Shown here piece by piece: positions 8,658-16,097 of a stretch of DNA of 33,427 nt. Source of the DNA: Candidatus Bipolaricaulota bacterium (GTDB lineage Bacteria > Bipolaricaulota > Bipolaricaulia > UBA7950 > UBA9294); NCBI GenBank assembly GCA_026390315.1, contig JAPLGE010000057.1, forward strand, positions 1-33,427, in the 5' to 3' direction. The notes under the pieces were generated by a model that was given only the letters and a program-made list of their open reading frames with translations, searched no databases and was not told where the DNA came from. The position numbers were made by a program, and so were the translations under genes. Position 1 is the stretch's first letter. The number at the start of each line of letters is the position of its first letter.

Positions 8658-8920
8658 TCGTCTCCCCGATCCTCTTCTTCATCGTGTGCGCCTTCCTCCT
8701 CCTCTTCGCCGCTTTCGGCATGGCGCGGATCGCTCTCGGGCCGACGGCGGCGGATCGAGTGGTGGCGTTGGACACGATCAACACCCTCGTGGTCGCGGTC
8801 ATGATCGTCCTGGGCGCCGCGTACGATCAGGTCGTCTTCGTCGACGTGGCGATCATCTACGCCCTCGTTTCCTTCGTGGGAACCCTGTACATCGCCCGCT
8901 ACCTGGAGGGGGGACTGTGA
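8654..8920 (+). CDS. mbhB: Membrane-bound hydrogenase subunit MbhB (MnhF/MrpF family)
   Basis: This 88-residue protein has three membrane segments and the family signature GPTAADRVVALDTINTLVVA. MnhF-type subunits belong to the ion-translocating module of Mrp antiporters and of Mbh hydrogenases. The start is ATG 8654, which overlaps the mbhA stop as ATGA and is preceded by GGAGGA at a good distance; the ORF-track start at 8633 adds seven non-conserved residues. It overlaps mbhC by GTGA, which points to translational coupling. Confidence 0.92.
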   Translation: MIVSPILFFIVCAFLLLFAAFGMARIALGPTAADRVVALDTINTLVVAVMIVLGAAYDQVVFVDVAIIYALVSFVGTLYIARYLEGGL

Positions 8921-9252
8921 GATTCCTCATCTACGTCCTCGTCGGGATCGGGATCGCTGCGAACGGGCTCGGGGCCTTCTCTCTCCTGCGCTTCCCCGAC
9001 GTCTACACCCGCCTGCACGGGGCGACCAAGTGCACGACCTTCGGGTCGATCTTCACGACGCTGGGCGTGATCGTGTACGGCTTCGCCCGCGGCGGGCCGG
9101 CGTACCAGACCCTGGCCGTGCACGCCTTGATCGCGCTGGTCGCGCTCTTGATCACGAATCCGACCGGATCGCACGCCATCGCCCGAGCGGCCTACCGCAG
9201 CGGGGTCAAGCCCAAGGGCGCCGTGGTGGACAGGCTGGAGGAGCGGCGATGA
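8917..9252 (+). CDS. mbhC: Membrane-bound hydrogenase subunit MbhC (MnhG/MrpG family)
   Basis: This protein has 111 residues with three membrane segments and the MnhG motifs LLRFPDVYTRLHGATK and CTTFGSIFTTLGV. With MbhA and MbhB it would form the E-F-G unit of the Mrp-like sodium-translocating arm. The start is GTG 8917, overlapping the mbhB stop as GTGA with a GGAGGGGGG ribosome site; the ORF-track start at 8686 runs through mbhB in another frame. The C-terminal tail (RRSGV..., EERR) is soluble and charged, as in other members. It overlaps mbhD by ATGA. Confidence 0.92.
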   Translation: MRFLIYVLVGIGIAANGLGAFSLLRFPDVYTRLHGATKCTTFGSIFTTLGVIVYGFARGGPAYQTLAVHALIALVALLITNPTGSHAIARAAYRSGVKPKGAVVDRLEERR

Positions 9253-9500
9253 TCGCCCAGGAGATCGTCCAGGTCATCACGCTCGTCTTAATCCTCGTAG
9301 GGGCGGCCCTTGCGGTCTCGTTCAAGGATCTCCTCGCCTCGATCCTCGCCCTGGCCGGGGCGAGCCTGCTCGTGTCGCTCGAGTTCTACATCCTGCAAGC
9401 TCCGGACGTCGCGATCGCCGAGGCGGCCATCGGAGCGGCTCTCACCACGGCGATCTACGTCATCGCGCTCCGCCGCACACGGCGGAAGGAGAAGGAATGA
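9249..9500 (+). CDS. mbhD: Membrane-bound hydrogenase subunit MbhD (MrpA C-terminal-like, DUF4040)
   Basis: The 83-residue product has three membrane helices and the pattern DLLASILALAGASLLVSLEF followed by APDVAIAEAAIGAALTTA. This pattern matches the DUF4040 segment found at the C-terminal side of MrpA and as free MbhD in Mbh hydrogenases. The conserved acidic and lysine residues in this unit are thought to belong to the ion path. The start is ATG 9249, overlapping the mbhC stop (ATGA) with GGAGGAGCGGCG upstream; the ORF-track start at 9030 is upstream read-through of mbhC in another frame. It overlaps mbhE by ATGA. Confidence 0.9.
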   Translation: MIAQEIVQVITLVLILVGAALAVSFKDLLASILALAGASLLVSLEFYILQAPDVAIAEAAIGAALTTAIYVIALRRTRRKEKE

Positions 9501-9772
9501 AGAAGGCCGCGGTCTTCGCTGCCTTTGTCTTCGTGGCCGCGTTCCTACTCTTCGCGGCGGGTCGCCTCCACCCGTTCGGGGAGCCGAGCGCCCCGGCGAT
9601 GGACGACTACTTCCTCGCTCACTCCCAGGCCGAGACGGGGGCGAACAACGTCGTGACGGCGATCGTCTTCGACTACCGCGGCTTCGACACTCTGGGCGAG
9701 GCGACGGTGCTTTTCGCCGCCATCCTCGGGGTCGTGGCGGTCTTTCGCGGGCCGCGGGAGGACGAGCGATGA
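9497..9772 (+). CDS. mbhE: Membrane-bound hydrogenase subunit MbhE (MrpA/MrpB-linker-like)
   Basis: The product has 91 residues with one hydrophobic helix at the N-terminus (about 5-22) and one near the C-terminus (about 68-85), separated by an external loop. The central motif NNVVTAIVFDYRGFDTLGEATVLF is typical of the segment that joins MrpA to MrpB and exists as a separate MbhE subunit in Mbh. Its start (ATG 9497) overlaps the mbhD stop and its stop overlaps the mbhF start. Presence of separate D and E genes is a mark of the Mbh/Mbs lineage rather than of a classical Mrp antiporter with a long MrpA. Confidence 0.9.
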   Translation: MKKAAVFAAFVFVAAFLLFAAGRLHPFGEPSAPAMDDYFLAHSQAETGANNVVTAIVFDYRGFDTLGEATVLFAAILGVVAVFRGPREDER

Positions 9773-10239
9773 GGGGGGAGATGTCGGTCATCGTCCGGAC
9801 GATCGCTCGCATCACGTACGCCCTGATCCTCGTCTTCGGGTTCTACGTGATCCTACACGGCCATCTGACTCCCGGCGGAGGCTTCCAGGGAGGGGCCGTG
9901 GTCGCGTCAGGGTTCGCGCTTCTGCCGGTCGCTTTCGGCGCGGCCGCCGCGAAACGCTACCTGAACCCAAGCCTCATGCGCCACCTCGAAGAGGTCGGTT
10001 CGCTCGCCTTCCTCGCGCTCGGCTTCCTGGGGATTGGGATCTCCTTCTTCTACAACGTCCTCGCGAACTCGGGATCACTCTTCGGCGCCGCCGTCCCGTT
10101 CGGCCCCAACTCCGGGATCCTGAACAGCGCCGGGACGCTTCCATTCATGAACTGGGCGGTGGGCCTCAAGGTGATGACCGGCCTCATGACGATCGTCCTC
10201 GTCCTGCTCATCGGCGCGGGAAAGGAGGGGAAGGACTGA
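9769..10239 (+). CDS. mbhF: Membrane-bound hydrogenase subunit MbhF (MnhB/MrpB family)
   Basis: This 156-residue protein has four membrane segments and the unmistakable MnhB motif HGHLTPGGGFQGGAVVAS. The family belongs to the ion-translocating module. The start ATG 9769 overlaps the mbhE stop and has GGGAGGA six bases upstream; a second ATG at 9781 has its purine tract directly abutting and is less likely. The ORF track begins at 9310 by running through other frames and should be shortened. Two bases separate it from mbhG. Confidence 0.92.
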   Translation: MRGEMSVIVRTIARITYALILVFGFYVILHGHLTPGGGFQGGAVVASGFALLPVAFGAAAAKRYLNPSLMRHLEEVGSLAFLALGFLGIGISFFYNVLANSGSLFGAAVPFGPNSGILNSAGTLPFMNWAVGLKVMTGLMTIVLVLLIGAGKEGKD

Positions 10240-10241
10240 CG

Positions 10242-10592
10242 ATGGGCAACTTCCCGTTCGTCGTCGCGATGCTGCTCGTGATTCTCGGGCTGTACACGCT
10301 CCTGTTCAAGCGGAACCTGATCAAGCTCGTGATCGGGGCGTCGCTCATCGAGACCGGCGTGAACTTGTTCCTCGTCGCTCTCGGATACCGCACGGCCGGG
10401 ATTGCCCCGATCTACACGTACGCGCCCCCGGCGCTCGCCGACCGGATGGTTCTTCCCACGCCCCAGGCCCTCACCCTGACAAGCATCGTCATCGGCCTCG
10501 CGACGACGGCGCTCCTGCTCTCGTTCGCCGTCGTCATCCACCGGCACTACGGGACGCTCGACGTCCGCGAGGTGAAGGAACTCAAAGGATGA
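10242..10592 (+). CDS. mbhG: Membrane-bound hydrogenase subunit MbhG (MnhC/NuoK family)
   Basis: The product has 116 residues and three transmembrane helices with the NuoK/MnhC pattern: LLVILGLYTLLFKRNLIKLVIG, then IETGVNLFLVALGY with a membrane-embedded Glu, and ALTLTSIVIGLATTALLLS. In complex I the equivalent subunit is part of the proton path; in Mrp and Mbh it sits between the antiporter-like subunit and the E-F-G arm. AAAGGAGGGGA lies upstream of ATG 10242. Its stop overlaps the mbhH start (ATGA). Confidence 0.92.
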   Translation: MGNFPFVVAMLLVILGLYTLLFKRNLIKLVIGASLIETGVNLFLVALGYRTAGIAPIYTYAPPALADRMVLPTPQALTLTSIVIGLATTALLLSFAVVIHRHYGTLDVREVKELKG

Positions 10593-12145
10593 ACGCCCTC
10601 TCCGTGCACGCTCCGGTCCTTCTCGTCGCGACCCCGCTGTTGGCGGCCTTCGTGGTGCCTTTGGTCGCGAAGCTCGGTTCGACCGTGAGAAACGCCGTTG
10701 TCGGCGTCTTCACCCTGTTGACCGCGTCGCTCGCCGGCCTCGTCGCGGCGAACGTCCTCGCGGGGAGCGGGGCCCCGTCCGTGTACGTGTTCGGCGCAAA
10801 CCCGCTCAACCTGACCCTTCCCTCAGGCATGCACGTCCCGATCCGGATCCTGTTCGAGGTGGACGGAATGAGCGCGTTCATGATCCTCATCACGGCGCTC
10901 GTGGCGGTCGCCGCGACCTTGTATAGCTTCTCCTACTTCAAGGAGCATTCTGGGGGAGAGATGTACTACCCGCTCCTCTTCCTCCTTCTCGCCGCGATCT
11001 TCGGGATGGAAGAGACAGGCGACCTGTTCAACTTCTTCGTCTTCCTTGAGATTGCGGGCATCGCCGCGTGCGGCCTGATCGGATTCCGCCCTTGGCGGGG
11101 GCGGTCGCAAGAGGCGGCGTTCAAGACGATGGCCCTGTACACCCTCTCCGGCCTCTTCGTCCTGATCGCTCTCGGCCTTCTCTACGGCCAGCACGGCGGG
11201 CTCAACATCGCCTACCTCTCGAGCCGCGTCGGAGCGGGGATGCTCGACCTGGTGGCGCTCGGCCTTCTGGTCGTCGCCCTGGGGACGAAGGCGGGGGTCG
11301 CGCCGATGCACATGTGGGCCCTGGACGCGTACGGGGAGGCACCGGCTCCCATCTCCGCGGTCCTCGTGGCGAGCAGCCAGGCGAGCCTGTACGGCCTCTT
11401 TCGCGTCTTGTTCACGCTCTTCGGCGCGGCGGTCAGCGTGGCCGCGTTGGGGTGGTTCCTGATCGCTCTTTCCGTGCTCACCCTCTTCGTGGGGGTGACG
11501 ATGGCTCTCCTCCAGAAGGACATCAAGCGCCTGATCGCCTACGGAGCGGTCTCCCAGATCGGGTACATGCTCCTGGGGGTGGGGGTCGGCTTCACCACGA
11601 GCGGGAGTCGCCCGGCGTACGGGTTCGTGGCGATGCAGGGCGGGATCTTCCACATGGTGAACGACGCCGCCTGCATCGGGCTCCTGTTCCTGGCGGCTGG
11701 GGCGGTCCACCGGGCGTCCGGGACGCGCGACCTGAATCGGATGGGCGGGCTCGGGCACGATATGAAGTGGACGGCCGCCCTCTTCGCGATCGGGGCGCTC
11801 GCCCTGGCCGGGGTCCCGCCGTTCAATGGGTTTTCCTCGAAGCTCCTCATCTACGAGTCGTCGTTCGCGGCGAGCCCGATCTTGGCCGCCATCGCTATCC
11901 TGTCGAGCATCCTCCTCCTTGCCGTGTTCATGAAGGTCTTCCAGGCGGCGTTCCTCGGGCCCCGCCTCCTCGAGAACGTGCGCGAGGCTTCTCGCGGCAT
12001 GCTCGTGTCCATGCTCATGCTGGCGGTCGTGGTCGTCGTCTTTGGCCTCTTCCCGGGTTTCTTCGTCGACAAGCTGGTGACCCCGGCGGCGAAGGCGCTG
12101 TGGCTGGGGAGAGACGCCTACGTCCGGGCCGTGCTGGGAGGCTAG
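10589..12145 (+). CDS. mbhH: Membrane-bound hydrogenase antiporter-like subunit MbhH (MnhD/NuoM/N family)
   Basis: This 518-residue polytopic protein (about 14 helices) belongs to the proton-conducting antiporter family of NuoL/M/N and MrpA/D. Visible key features are the Glu in the helix NFFVFLEIAG, the Lys in GTKAGVAPMHMW, and the broken-helix region with LLQKDIKRLIAYGAVSQIGY. These charged residues form the half-channels for ion movement in the family. It is the only full antiporter-like subunit in the operon, as in Mbh; Mbs carries two. The start ATG overlaps the mbhG stop and one base separates it from mbhI. Confidence 0.94.
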   Translation: MNALSVHAPVLLVATPLLAAFVVPLVAKLGSTVRNAVVGVFTLLTASLAGLVAANVLAGSGAPSVYVFGANPLNLTLPSGMHVPIRILFEVDGMSAFMILITALVAVAATLYSFSYFKEHSGGEMYYPLLFLLLAAIFGMEETGDLFNFFVFLEIAGIAACGLIGFRPWRGRSQEAAFKTMALYTLSGLFVLIALGLLYGQHGGLNIAYLSSRVGAGMLDLVALGLLVVALGTKAGVAPMHMWALDAYGEAPAPISAVLVASSQASLYGLFRVLFTLFGAAVSVAALGWFLIALSVLTLFVGVTMALLQKDIKRLIAYGAVSQIGYMLLGVGVGFTTSGSRPAYGFVAMQGGIFHMVNDAACIGLLFLAAGAVHRASGTRDLNRMGGLGHDMKWTAALFAIGALALAGVPPFNGFSSKLLIYESSFAASPILAAIAILSSILLLAVFMKVFQAAFLGPRLLENVREASRGMLVSMLMLAVVVVVFGLFPGFFVDKLVTPAAKALWLGRDAYVRAVLGG

Positions 12146-12146
12146 G

Positions 12147-12485
12147 GTGAACGGGATCAACTCTGGATTCGGAGCCTGGAATCCGCTCGTGTGGACGGCG
12201 CTCTTCCTTGGGATCGTCGCGGTGGCGCTTGCGATCCGCGCTCTGGGGCGGAAGGACTACAAGAAGAAGACGGGCCAGACGAAGGTCTACCTTTCCGGAA
12301 ACGAAGAGCCGGAGCCGGAAGACCTCCACGTGCGCGGAGACGCCCTGTACTGGGGAATGGTGGAGGCGCTCTCTGGCTACTACCGCCGCGCCCGTGCCCT
12401 GCACACGGGGATCCTCTCCGACTACTTCGCGTGGATCATCGTGACGCTCGGGATCGTCTTCGTCCTGCTCGCGGTGGGACGGTGA
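12147..12485 (+). CDS. mbhI: Membrane-bound hydrogenase subunit MbhI
   Basis: This 112-residue protein has one helix at each end (about residues 12-34 and 91-111) with a long polar, partly amphipathic middle (KKKTGQTKVYLSGNEEPEPED). That layout fits MbhI, the small subunit that bridges the antiporter-like and hydrogenase modules with a lateral helix, like the C-terminal end of NuoL. The identification rests on topology and on position between mbhH and mbhJ more than on strong motifs. The start is GTG 12147 with GGGAGG upstream, one base after the mbhH stop. Confidence 0.8.
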   Translation: MNGINSGFGAWNPLVWTALFLGIVAVALAIRALGRKDYKKKTGQTKVYLSGNEEPEPEDLHVRGDALYWGMVEALSGYYRRARALHTGILSDYFAWIIVTLGIVFVLLAVGR

Positions 12486-12489
12486 GCGC

Positions 12490-12933
12490 GTGAGACGACT
12501 GCCTCGGTCGTTCAAGCGAGCCTTGTGGGTCTACCACGTCGCCACCGGCTCCTGCAACGGCTGCGACATCGAGATCGTGGCCGCGCTGACGCCGCGCTAC
12601 GACGCGGAGCGATTCGGGATCATGCTCACGGGGACCCCGCGCCACGCGGACGTCCTTTTGGTCACGGGGCCGGTGACGCGGCCGATGCGCGAGCGTCTCA
12701 TCCGGATCTACGACCAGACCCCGGATCCCAAGGCGGTGGTCGTGGTCGGGGGCTGTGGCTCGACGGGAGGCGTCTTCTACGACTCGTACAACGTGAGGGG
12801 GCCGGTGGACGCCGTGGTGCCGGTTGCCGTCTACGTGCCGGGCTGTCCCTGTCGGCCTGAGGCGATCCTCGACGGGGTCGTCAAGGCGGCCGTCGAGCTC
12901 GAGAAGCTCGAGCGAAGCGAGGTGAGCGCATGA
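12490..12933 (+). CDS. mbhJ: [NiFe]-hydrogenase small subunit MbhJ (NuoB family)
   Basis: The 147-residue NuoB-like subunit carries the proximal [4Fe-4S] cluster next to the active site. Ligand positions are visible as Cys22 and Cys25 (GSCNGCDIE), Cys89 (GGCGSTGGVF) and Cys119 (PGCPCRPE). The last motif is usually PGCPPRPE, so Cys121 is an extra cysteine two residues from a cluster ligand. The protein lacks the further cluster domains of larger hydrogenase small subunits, as expected for group 4 enzymes. The start is GTG 12490, four bases after mbhI; the stop overlaps mbhK (ATGA). Confidence 0.95.
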   Translation: MRRLPRSFKRALWVYHVATGSCNGCDIEIVAALTPRYDAERFGIMLTGTPRHADVLLVTGPVTRPMRERLIRIYDQTPDPKAVVVVGGCGSTGGVFYDSYNVRGPVDAVVPVAVYVPGCPCRPEAILDGVVKAAVELEKLERSEVSA

Positions 12934-13454
12934 CCCCCGAGGCGCTCCTCTCCACGTTCCGCGAGGCGTTCGGGGAGAAGATCCTCTCGACGCGGACCGT
13001 CACCCACTCGGTCGGACGCGAGCGCCATGCGGTGCACAACGTCTGGATCGAGATGGGTCGGGAGACGCTCCACGACGCGGTCGCGCACCTCACGTCGTTC
13101 TCCCATTTGCATCTCTCGGTCATCTCGGGGGACGACCTCGGAGAGGCGATCGCGTTCAACTACCACTTCGCGGTTGGGTTCGGAGAGCGCTTTGGCGAGG
13201 TCGTCCTCACGATCCGTGTCGTGGTCCCGAAGGGCGACCTGCGGCTTCCCACCCTCACCGACCTCATCCCCGGCGCCCTGACCTCGGAGCGGGAGAAGCA
13301 GGAGTTCTTCGGGGTCGTCGTCGAGGGGATCCCCGATCCGCGGCACCTGTTCCTTCCCCAGGAGGCGACGTTCCACCCCTGGCGGAAGGACGAGGCGGCC
13401 GCGATCGGGCGGGAGACCCGTCACCTCGTTGACTGGGAGACGCCGCATGAATAA
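12930..13454 (+). CDS. mbhK: Hydrogenase subunit MbhK (NuoC-like, 30 kDa family)
   Basis: This 174-residue soluble subunit has the NuoC/complex I 30-kDa core (HLHLSVISGDDLGEAIAFNY, then VVPKGDLRLPTLTDLIPGA and SEREKQEFFGVVVEGIPDPRH). It packs against the large subunit and stabilises the peripheral arm; it has no cofactor. It is a separate gene, whereas NuoC and NuoD are fused in some complexes. It overlaps mbhJ by 4 bases and mbhL by 8 bases. Confidence 0.93.
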   Translation: MTPEALLSTFREAFGEKILSTRTVTHSVGRERHAVHNVWIEMGRETLHDAVAHLTSFSHLHLSVISGDDLGEAIAFNYHFAVGFGERFGEVVLTIRVVVPKGDLRLPTLTDLIPGALTSEREKQEFFGVVVEGIPDPRHLFLPQEATFHPWRKDEAAAIGRETRHLVDWETPHE

Positions 13455-14703
13455 CGAGTCGCAGAAGATCACGACGCCGAGGCAGGGGAAGACCTACACG
13501 ATCCCGATCGGACCGGTCCACCCCGCCCTGAAGGAGCCGATCGAGTTCTCCTTTGAGCTCGACGGCGAGAGGATCGTCGGTGTGGACATCCGGCCCGGCT
13601 ACGCCCACCGCGGAATCGAGTTCATGGGGATGAAGCGGAACCTCATCCAGGTCCTCTACCTCTCCGAGCGGATCTGCGGGATCTGCTCTATATCCCATCC
13701 CCTCGCCTTGACGCAGGCCGTCGAGAACGCGGCCGGGATCGAGGTCCCACCGCGCGCCCAGTACATCCGCACGATCATCGGCGAGCTGGAGCGGATCCAG
13801 TCGCACCTCCTGTGGGCGGGAGTGGCCGCGCACGAGCTCGGGTTCGACACCCTCCTCCACCTCACCTGGAAGGTGCGGGAGAAGGTGATGGACCTCCTGG
13901 AGGACCTCACGGGGAACCGGGTCGACTACGCGATCCCGATCTTCGGCGGCGTGCGGCGCGACATCCCCGCGGCGAAGGGCGACCTCGCACACGCGGTCCT
14001 CCGCTATTACCGGGACCTTCTTCAGGGGCTGATGGACGCCTTTCTGGAGGATAAGTCGGTCGAGATGCGGACGCGACACGTCGGAGCCCTCTCGCGCGGC
14101 GACGCGCTCCGGCTCTGCGCGGTCGGGCCGACGGCGCGCGCTGCGGGCGTCGAGAAGGACGTCCGCCAGGACATGCCCTATTTCGCCTACGCGGACCTGG
14201 AGGTTCGAGCCATCACTCCAAGAGACTTCGAGCAGGAGCCCGTGGGCGACGTGTTCGACACGATCATCGTCCGCCTCCTCGAGGTCGCGCAATCGATCGA
14301 GATAGTCGAGCGTGCGCTTTGCGAGATGCCGGAGGGGGAACTCGTCTCGATCCCCAAGGTGGCGGCGCTCCTCTCCTTCTTGAAGAAGGCGGAGGGAGAG
14401 GGGATCGGCCGCCACGAGGCCCCGCGCGGGGAGGTCTTCCACTACGTTCGGCTCGAGGCGGGCATCGAGGAGCCGATCGTGTGGAAGGTGAAGGCCCCCA
14501 CCTACTCAAACCTCATGGCGTGGGTCCCCAAGTTCATGGGGGCGGAGGTGGCGGACATCCCGATCATCGCTGCCTCGATCGACCCGTGCATGTGCTGTAT
14601 GGACCGCGTGCACGTCGCCGATCGATCCGGGAGGGCGTCGATCCGGATGAAGGAAGAGCTGATTCGGCTCTCGCGGGAGAAGACACGGAGGATCCTGGGA
14701 TGA
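13447..14703 (+). CDS. mbhL: [NiFe]-hydrogenase large catalytic subunit MbhL (NuoD family)
   Basis: This 418-residue catalytic subunit retains both pairs of nickel-iron ligands: RICGIC (Cys77 and Cys80) and DPCMCC (Cys381 and Cys384). Having all four separates it from NuoD and from the altered large subunits of Mbx/Mbs, so H2 chemistry is expected. The usual motif is DPCxSC; here the Ser position is Cys383. About 34 residues follow the last ligand, a tail that may be removed during maturation as in HycE-type enzymes. ATG 13447 with GGGAG upstream is preferred over the ORF-track start at 13429, giving an 8-base overlap with mbhK. No hydrogenase maturation genes are seen in the window. It overlaps mbhM by ATGA. 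Confidence 0.95.
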   Translation: MNNESQKITTPRQGKTYTIPIGPVHPALKEPIEFSFELDGERIVGVDIRPGYAHRGIEFMGMKRNLIQVLYLSERICGICSISHPLALTQAVENAAGIEVPPRAQYIRTIIGELERIQSHLLWAGVAAHELGFDTLLHLTWKVREKVMDLLEDLTGNRVDYAIPIFGGVRRDIPAAKGDLAHAVLRYYRDLLQGLMDAFLEDKSVEMRTRHVGALSRGDALRLCAVGPTARAAGVEKDVRQDMPYFAYADLEVRAITPRDFEQEPVGDVFDTIIVRLLEVAQSIEIVERALCEMPEGELVSIPKVAALLSFLKKAEGEGIGRHEAPRGEVFHYVRLEAGIEEPIVWKVKAPTYSNLMAWVPKFMGAEVADIPIIAASIDPCMCCMDRVHVADRSGRASIRMKEELIRLSREKTRRILG

Positions 14704-15695
14704 CGGGTGGGATCGGGGCGGCGATTTGGCAAGGAGCGACGGTCCTCATCGGCGGCGCCCTCCTCGGCCTCGTGTATAAGGGGATCGATCGGAAGCTCGC
14801 CGCGCGCATGCAGGCGCGGATCGGGCCGCCGCTTCGACAGCCGTTCTTCGACGTCGTCAAGCTCCTGGCCAAGGAGAACGTCGTCCCCGATCACGCGATC
14901 GCGTGGCTGTTCAACGGGGCGCCGGTCGTCTCTCTGGCCGCGGTCTCAAGCCTCCTCTTCTACCTCCCGCTCGGAGGGTTCGCTCCCCTCCTGGGAGGGC
15001 ACGGCGACCTTGTCCTCGTCATCTACCTCCTTGCCGTCCCGGCGATCGCGATGATGGTCGGCGGGTTTGCCGCCGCGTCTCCGTACGCCTCGGTCGGGGC
15101 GCAGCGCGAGATGGTGATGCTGATGAGCTACGAGTTTCCCCTCGTCATCGCCCTCGTCTCGATCGCCTGGAGGCTCTCCACGATCCTGCCTGAGGCGTCT
15201 GTCTTCTCGCTTTCCGTGCTCGCCGCCAATCCTCTCTGGGACTGGGTCGGGCCGCTGGGAGCCGTGGGGCTCGTCCTCCTCGCCCTGGCCCTTCTGGTCG
15301 TCACGCCGGCCGAGCTCTCCAAGATCCCGTTCGACATCCCGGAGGCGGAGACCGAGATCGCGGGAGGACTCCTCGCCGAGTACTCGGGTCGGAACCTCGC
15401 CCTCTTCTACCTCGCCGACGCGGTGAAGACCGTGGCGATGGCGGCGCTCCTCGTTGCCCTCTTCTTCCCTTACGGACTGGCCGACCGCTTGTGGCTCTCC
15501 GGCCCGCTCGCCGGGCTGGTCGACGTCGCCTTCTTCCTCATCAAAGTGCTCGTTGTGGTCTTCTTCTCCGTCATTGTGGTCCGGGTCGGGTTCGCGCGCC
15601 TGAAGATCGACCAAGCCGCTCGCCTCTTCTGGATCCCGGTCACGGGGATCTCCCTCGTGGGGATGGTTCTCCTGATCCTTGATCGCGTGGCCTAG
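14700..15695 (+). CDS. mbhM: Membrane anchor subunit MbhM (NuoH family)
   Basis: The 331-residue protein has eight or so transmembrane helices and NuoH signatures. These include ARMQARIGPPLRQPFFDVVKL near the N-terminus, the acidic cytoplasmic loop motif SKIPFDIPEAETEIAGG, and EYSGRNLALFYLADAVK. NuoH-type subunits hold the hydrogenase module on the membrane and link redox chemistry to ion movement. The motif form (kIPFDiPEAEtEi followed by EYSG) is that of group 4 hydrogenases. ATG 14700 overlaps the mbhL stop; the ORF-track start at 14319 lies within mbhL in another frame. Nine bases separate it from mbhN. Confidence 0.95.
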   Translation: MTGGIGAAIWQGATVLIGGALLGLVYKGIDRKLAARMQARIGPPLRQPFFDVVKLLAKENVVPDHAIAWLFNGAPVVSLAAVSSLLFYLPLGGFAPLLGGHGDLVLVIYLLAVPAIAMMVGGFAAASPYASVGAQREMVMLMSYEFPLVIALVSIAWRLSTILPEASVFSLSVLAANPLWDWVGPLGAVGLVLLALALLVVTPAELSKIPFDIPEAETEIAGGLLAEYSGRNLALFYLADAVKTVAMAALLVALFFPYGLADRLWLSGPLAGLVDVAFFLIKVLVVVFFSVIVVRVGFARLKIDQAARLFWIPVTGISLVGMVLLILDRVA

Positions 15696-15704
15696 GAGGG
15701 AACG

Positions 15705-16097
15705 TTGATCTTCGTGACCCTGGTGAGGCAGCTCCTCGATCGGCCGGCGACGAACCCGTTTCCGACGAGGCACATGCCGCGGTCCATCATCCGGCTCCTC
15801 GAGCGCGCAAGACGAGGGAAGGGGGCGATCCATCCGCCGGTCCCCGTCCCGGCCGGGATGAGAGGAAAGCTAGTCTACGATAGAGACAAGTGCATTGGCT
15901 GCCAGCTCTGCGTCCGAGTCTGCCCGGCGCGCGTGATCGAATTCAGGTCGGAACAGAAGAAGATCCGCATGCACGTCGCGCGCTGCACCTTCTGCAGCCA
16001 GTGCGTGGACGCCTGCCCGGTCGCGGCGCTCGCCACGAGCCGGGAGTTCCTCCTCGCCGACACGGATCGCCGCTCGAGGAACCTGATCGTCGAGTAG
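15705..16097 (+). CDS. mbhN: Polyferredoxin subunit MbhN (NuoI-like, two [4Fe-4S] clusters)
   Basis: This 130-residue protein has two classic 4Fe-4S motifs, CIGCQLCVRVCP and CTFCSQCVDACP. As in NuoI it would carry electrons from reduced ferredoxin to MbhJ. The start is TTG 15705, supported by AGGAGG seven bases upstream and a conserved start of the mature fold. It is the last gene of the operon. Its stop codon (16095-16097) directly abuts the tyrS stop codon on the other strand, leaving no room for a separate terminator. Confidence 0.94.
   Translation: MIFVTLVRQLLDRPATNPFPTRHMPRSIIRLLERARRGKGAIHPPVPVPAGMRGKLVYDRDKCIGCQLCVRVCPARVIEFRSEQKKIRMHVARCTFCSQCVDACPVAALATSREFLLADTDRRSRNLIVE

Noticed and set aside
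8133-12145. Stand-alone Mrp Na+/H+ antiporter operon
   Set aside because: There is no long MrpA; MbhD and MbhE are separate, and hydrogenase subunits J-N follow without a break, so the Mrp-like genes belong to the hydrogenase.
10823-12160. 445-residue minus-strand ORF opposite mbhH
   Set aside because: It is the charged antisense image of a transmembrane protein (His/Asp/Glu/Arg-rich) and has no start signals.
12490-16097. Complex I fragment or Mbs/Mbx sulfur-reducing complex
   Set aside because: MbhL keeps both CxxC metal-ligand pairs, only one antiporter-like H subunit is present, MbhI is present, and no NADH-binding NuoE/F/G genes occur.
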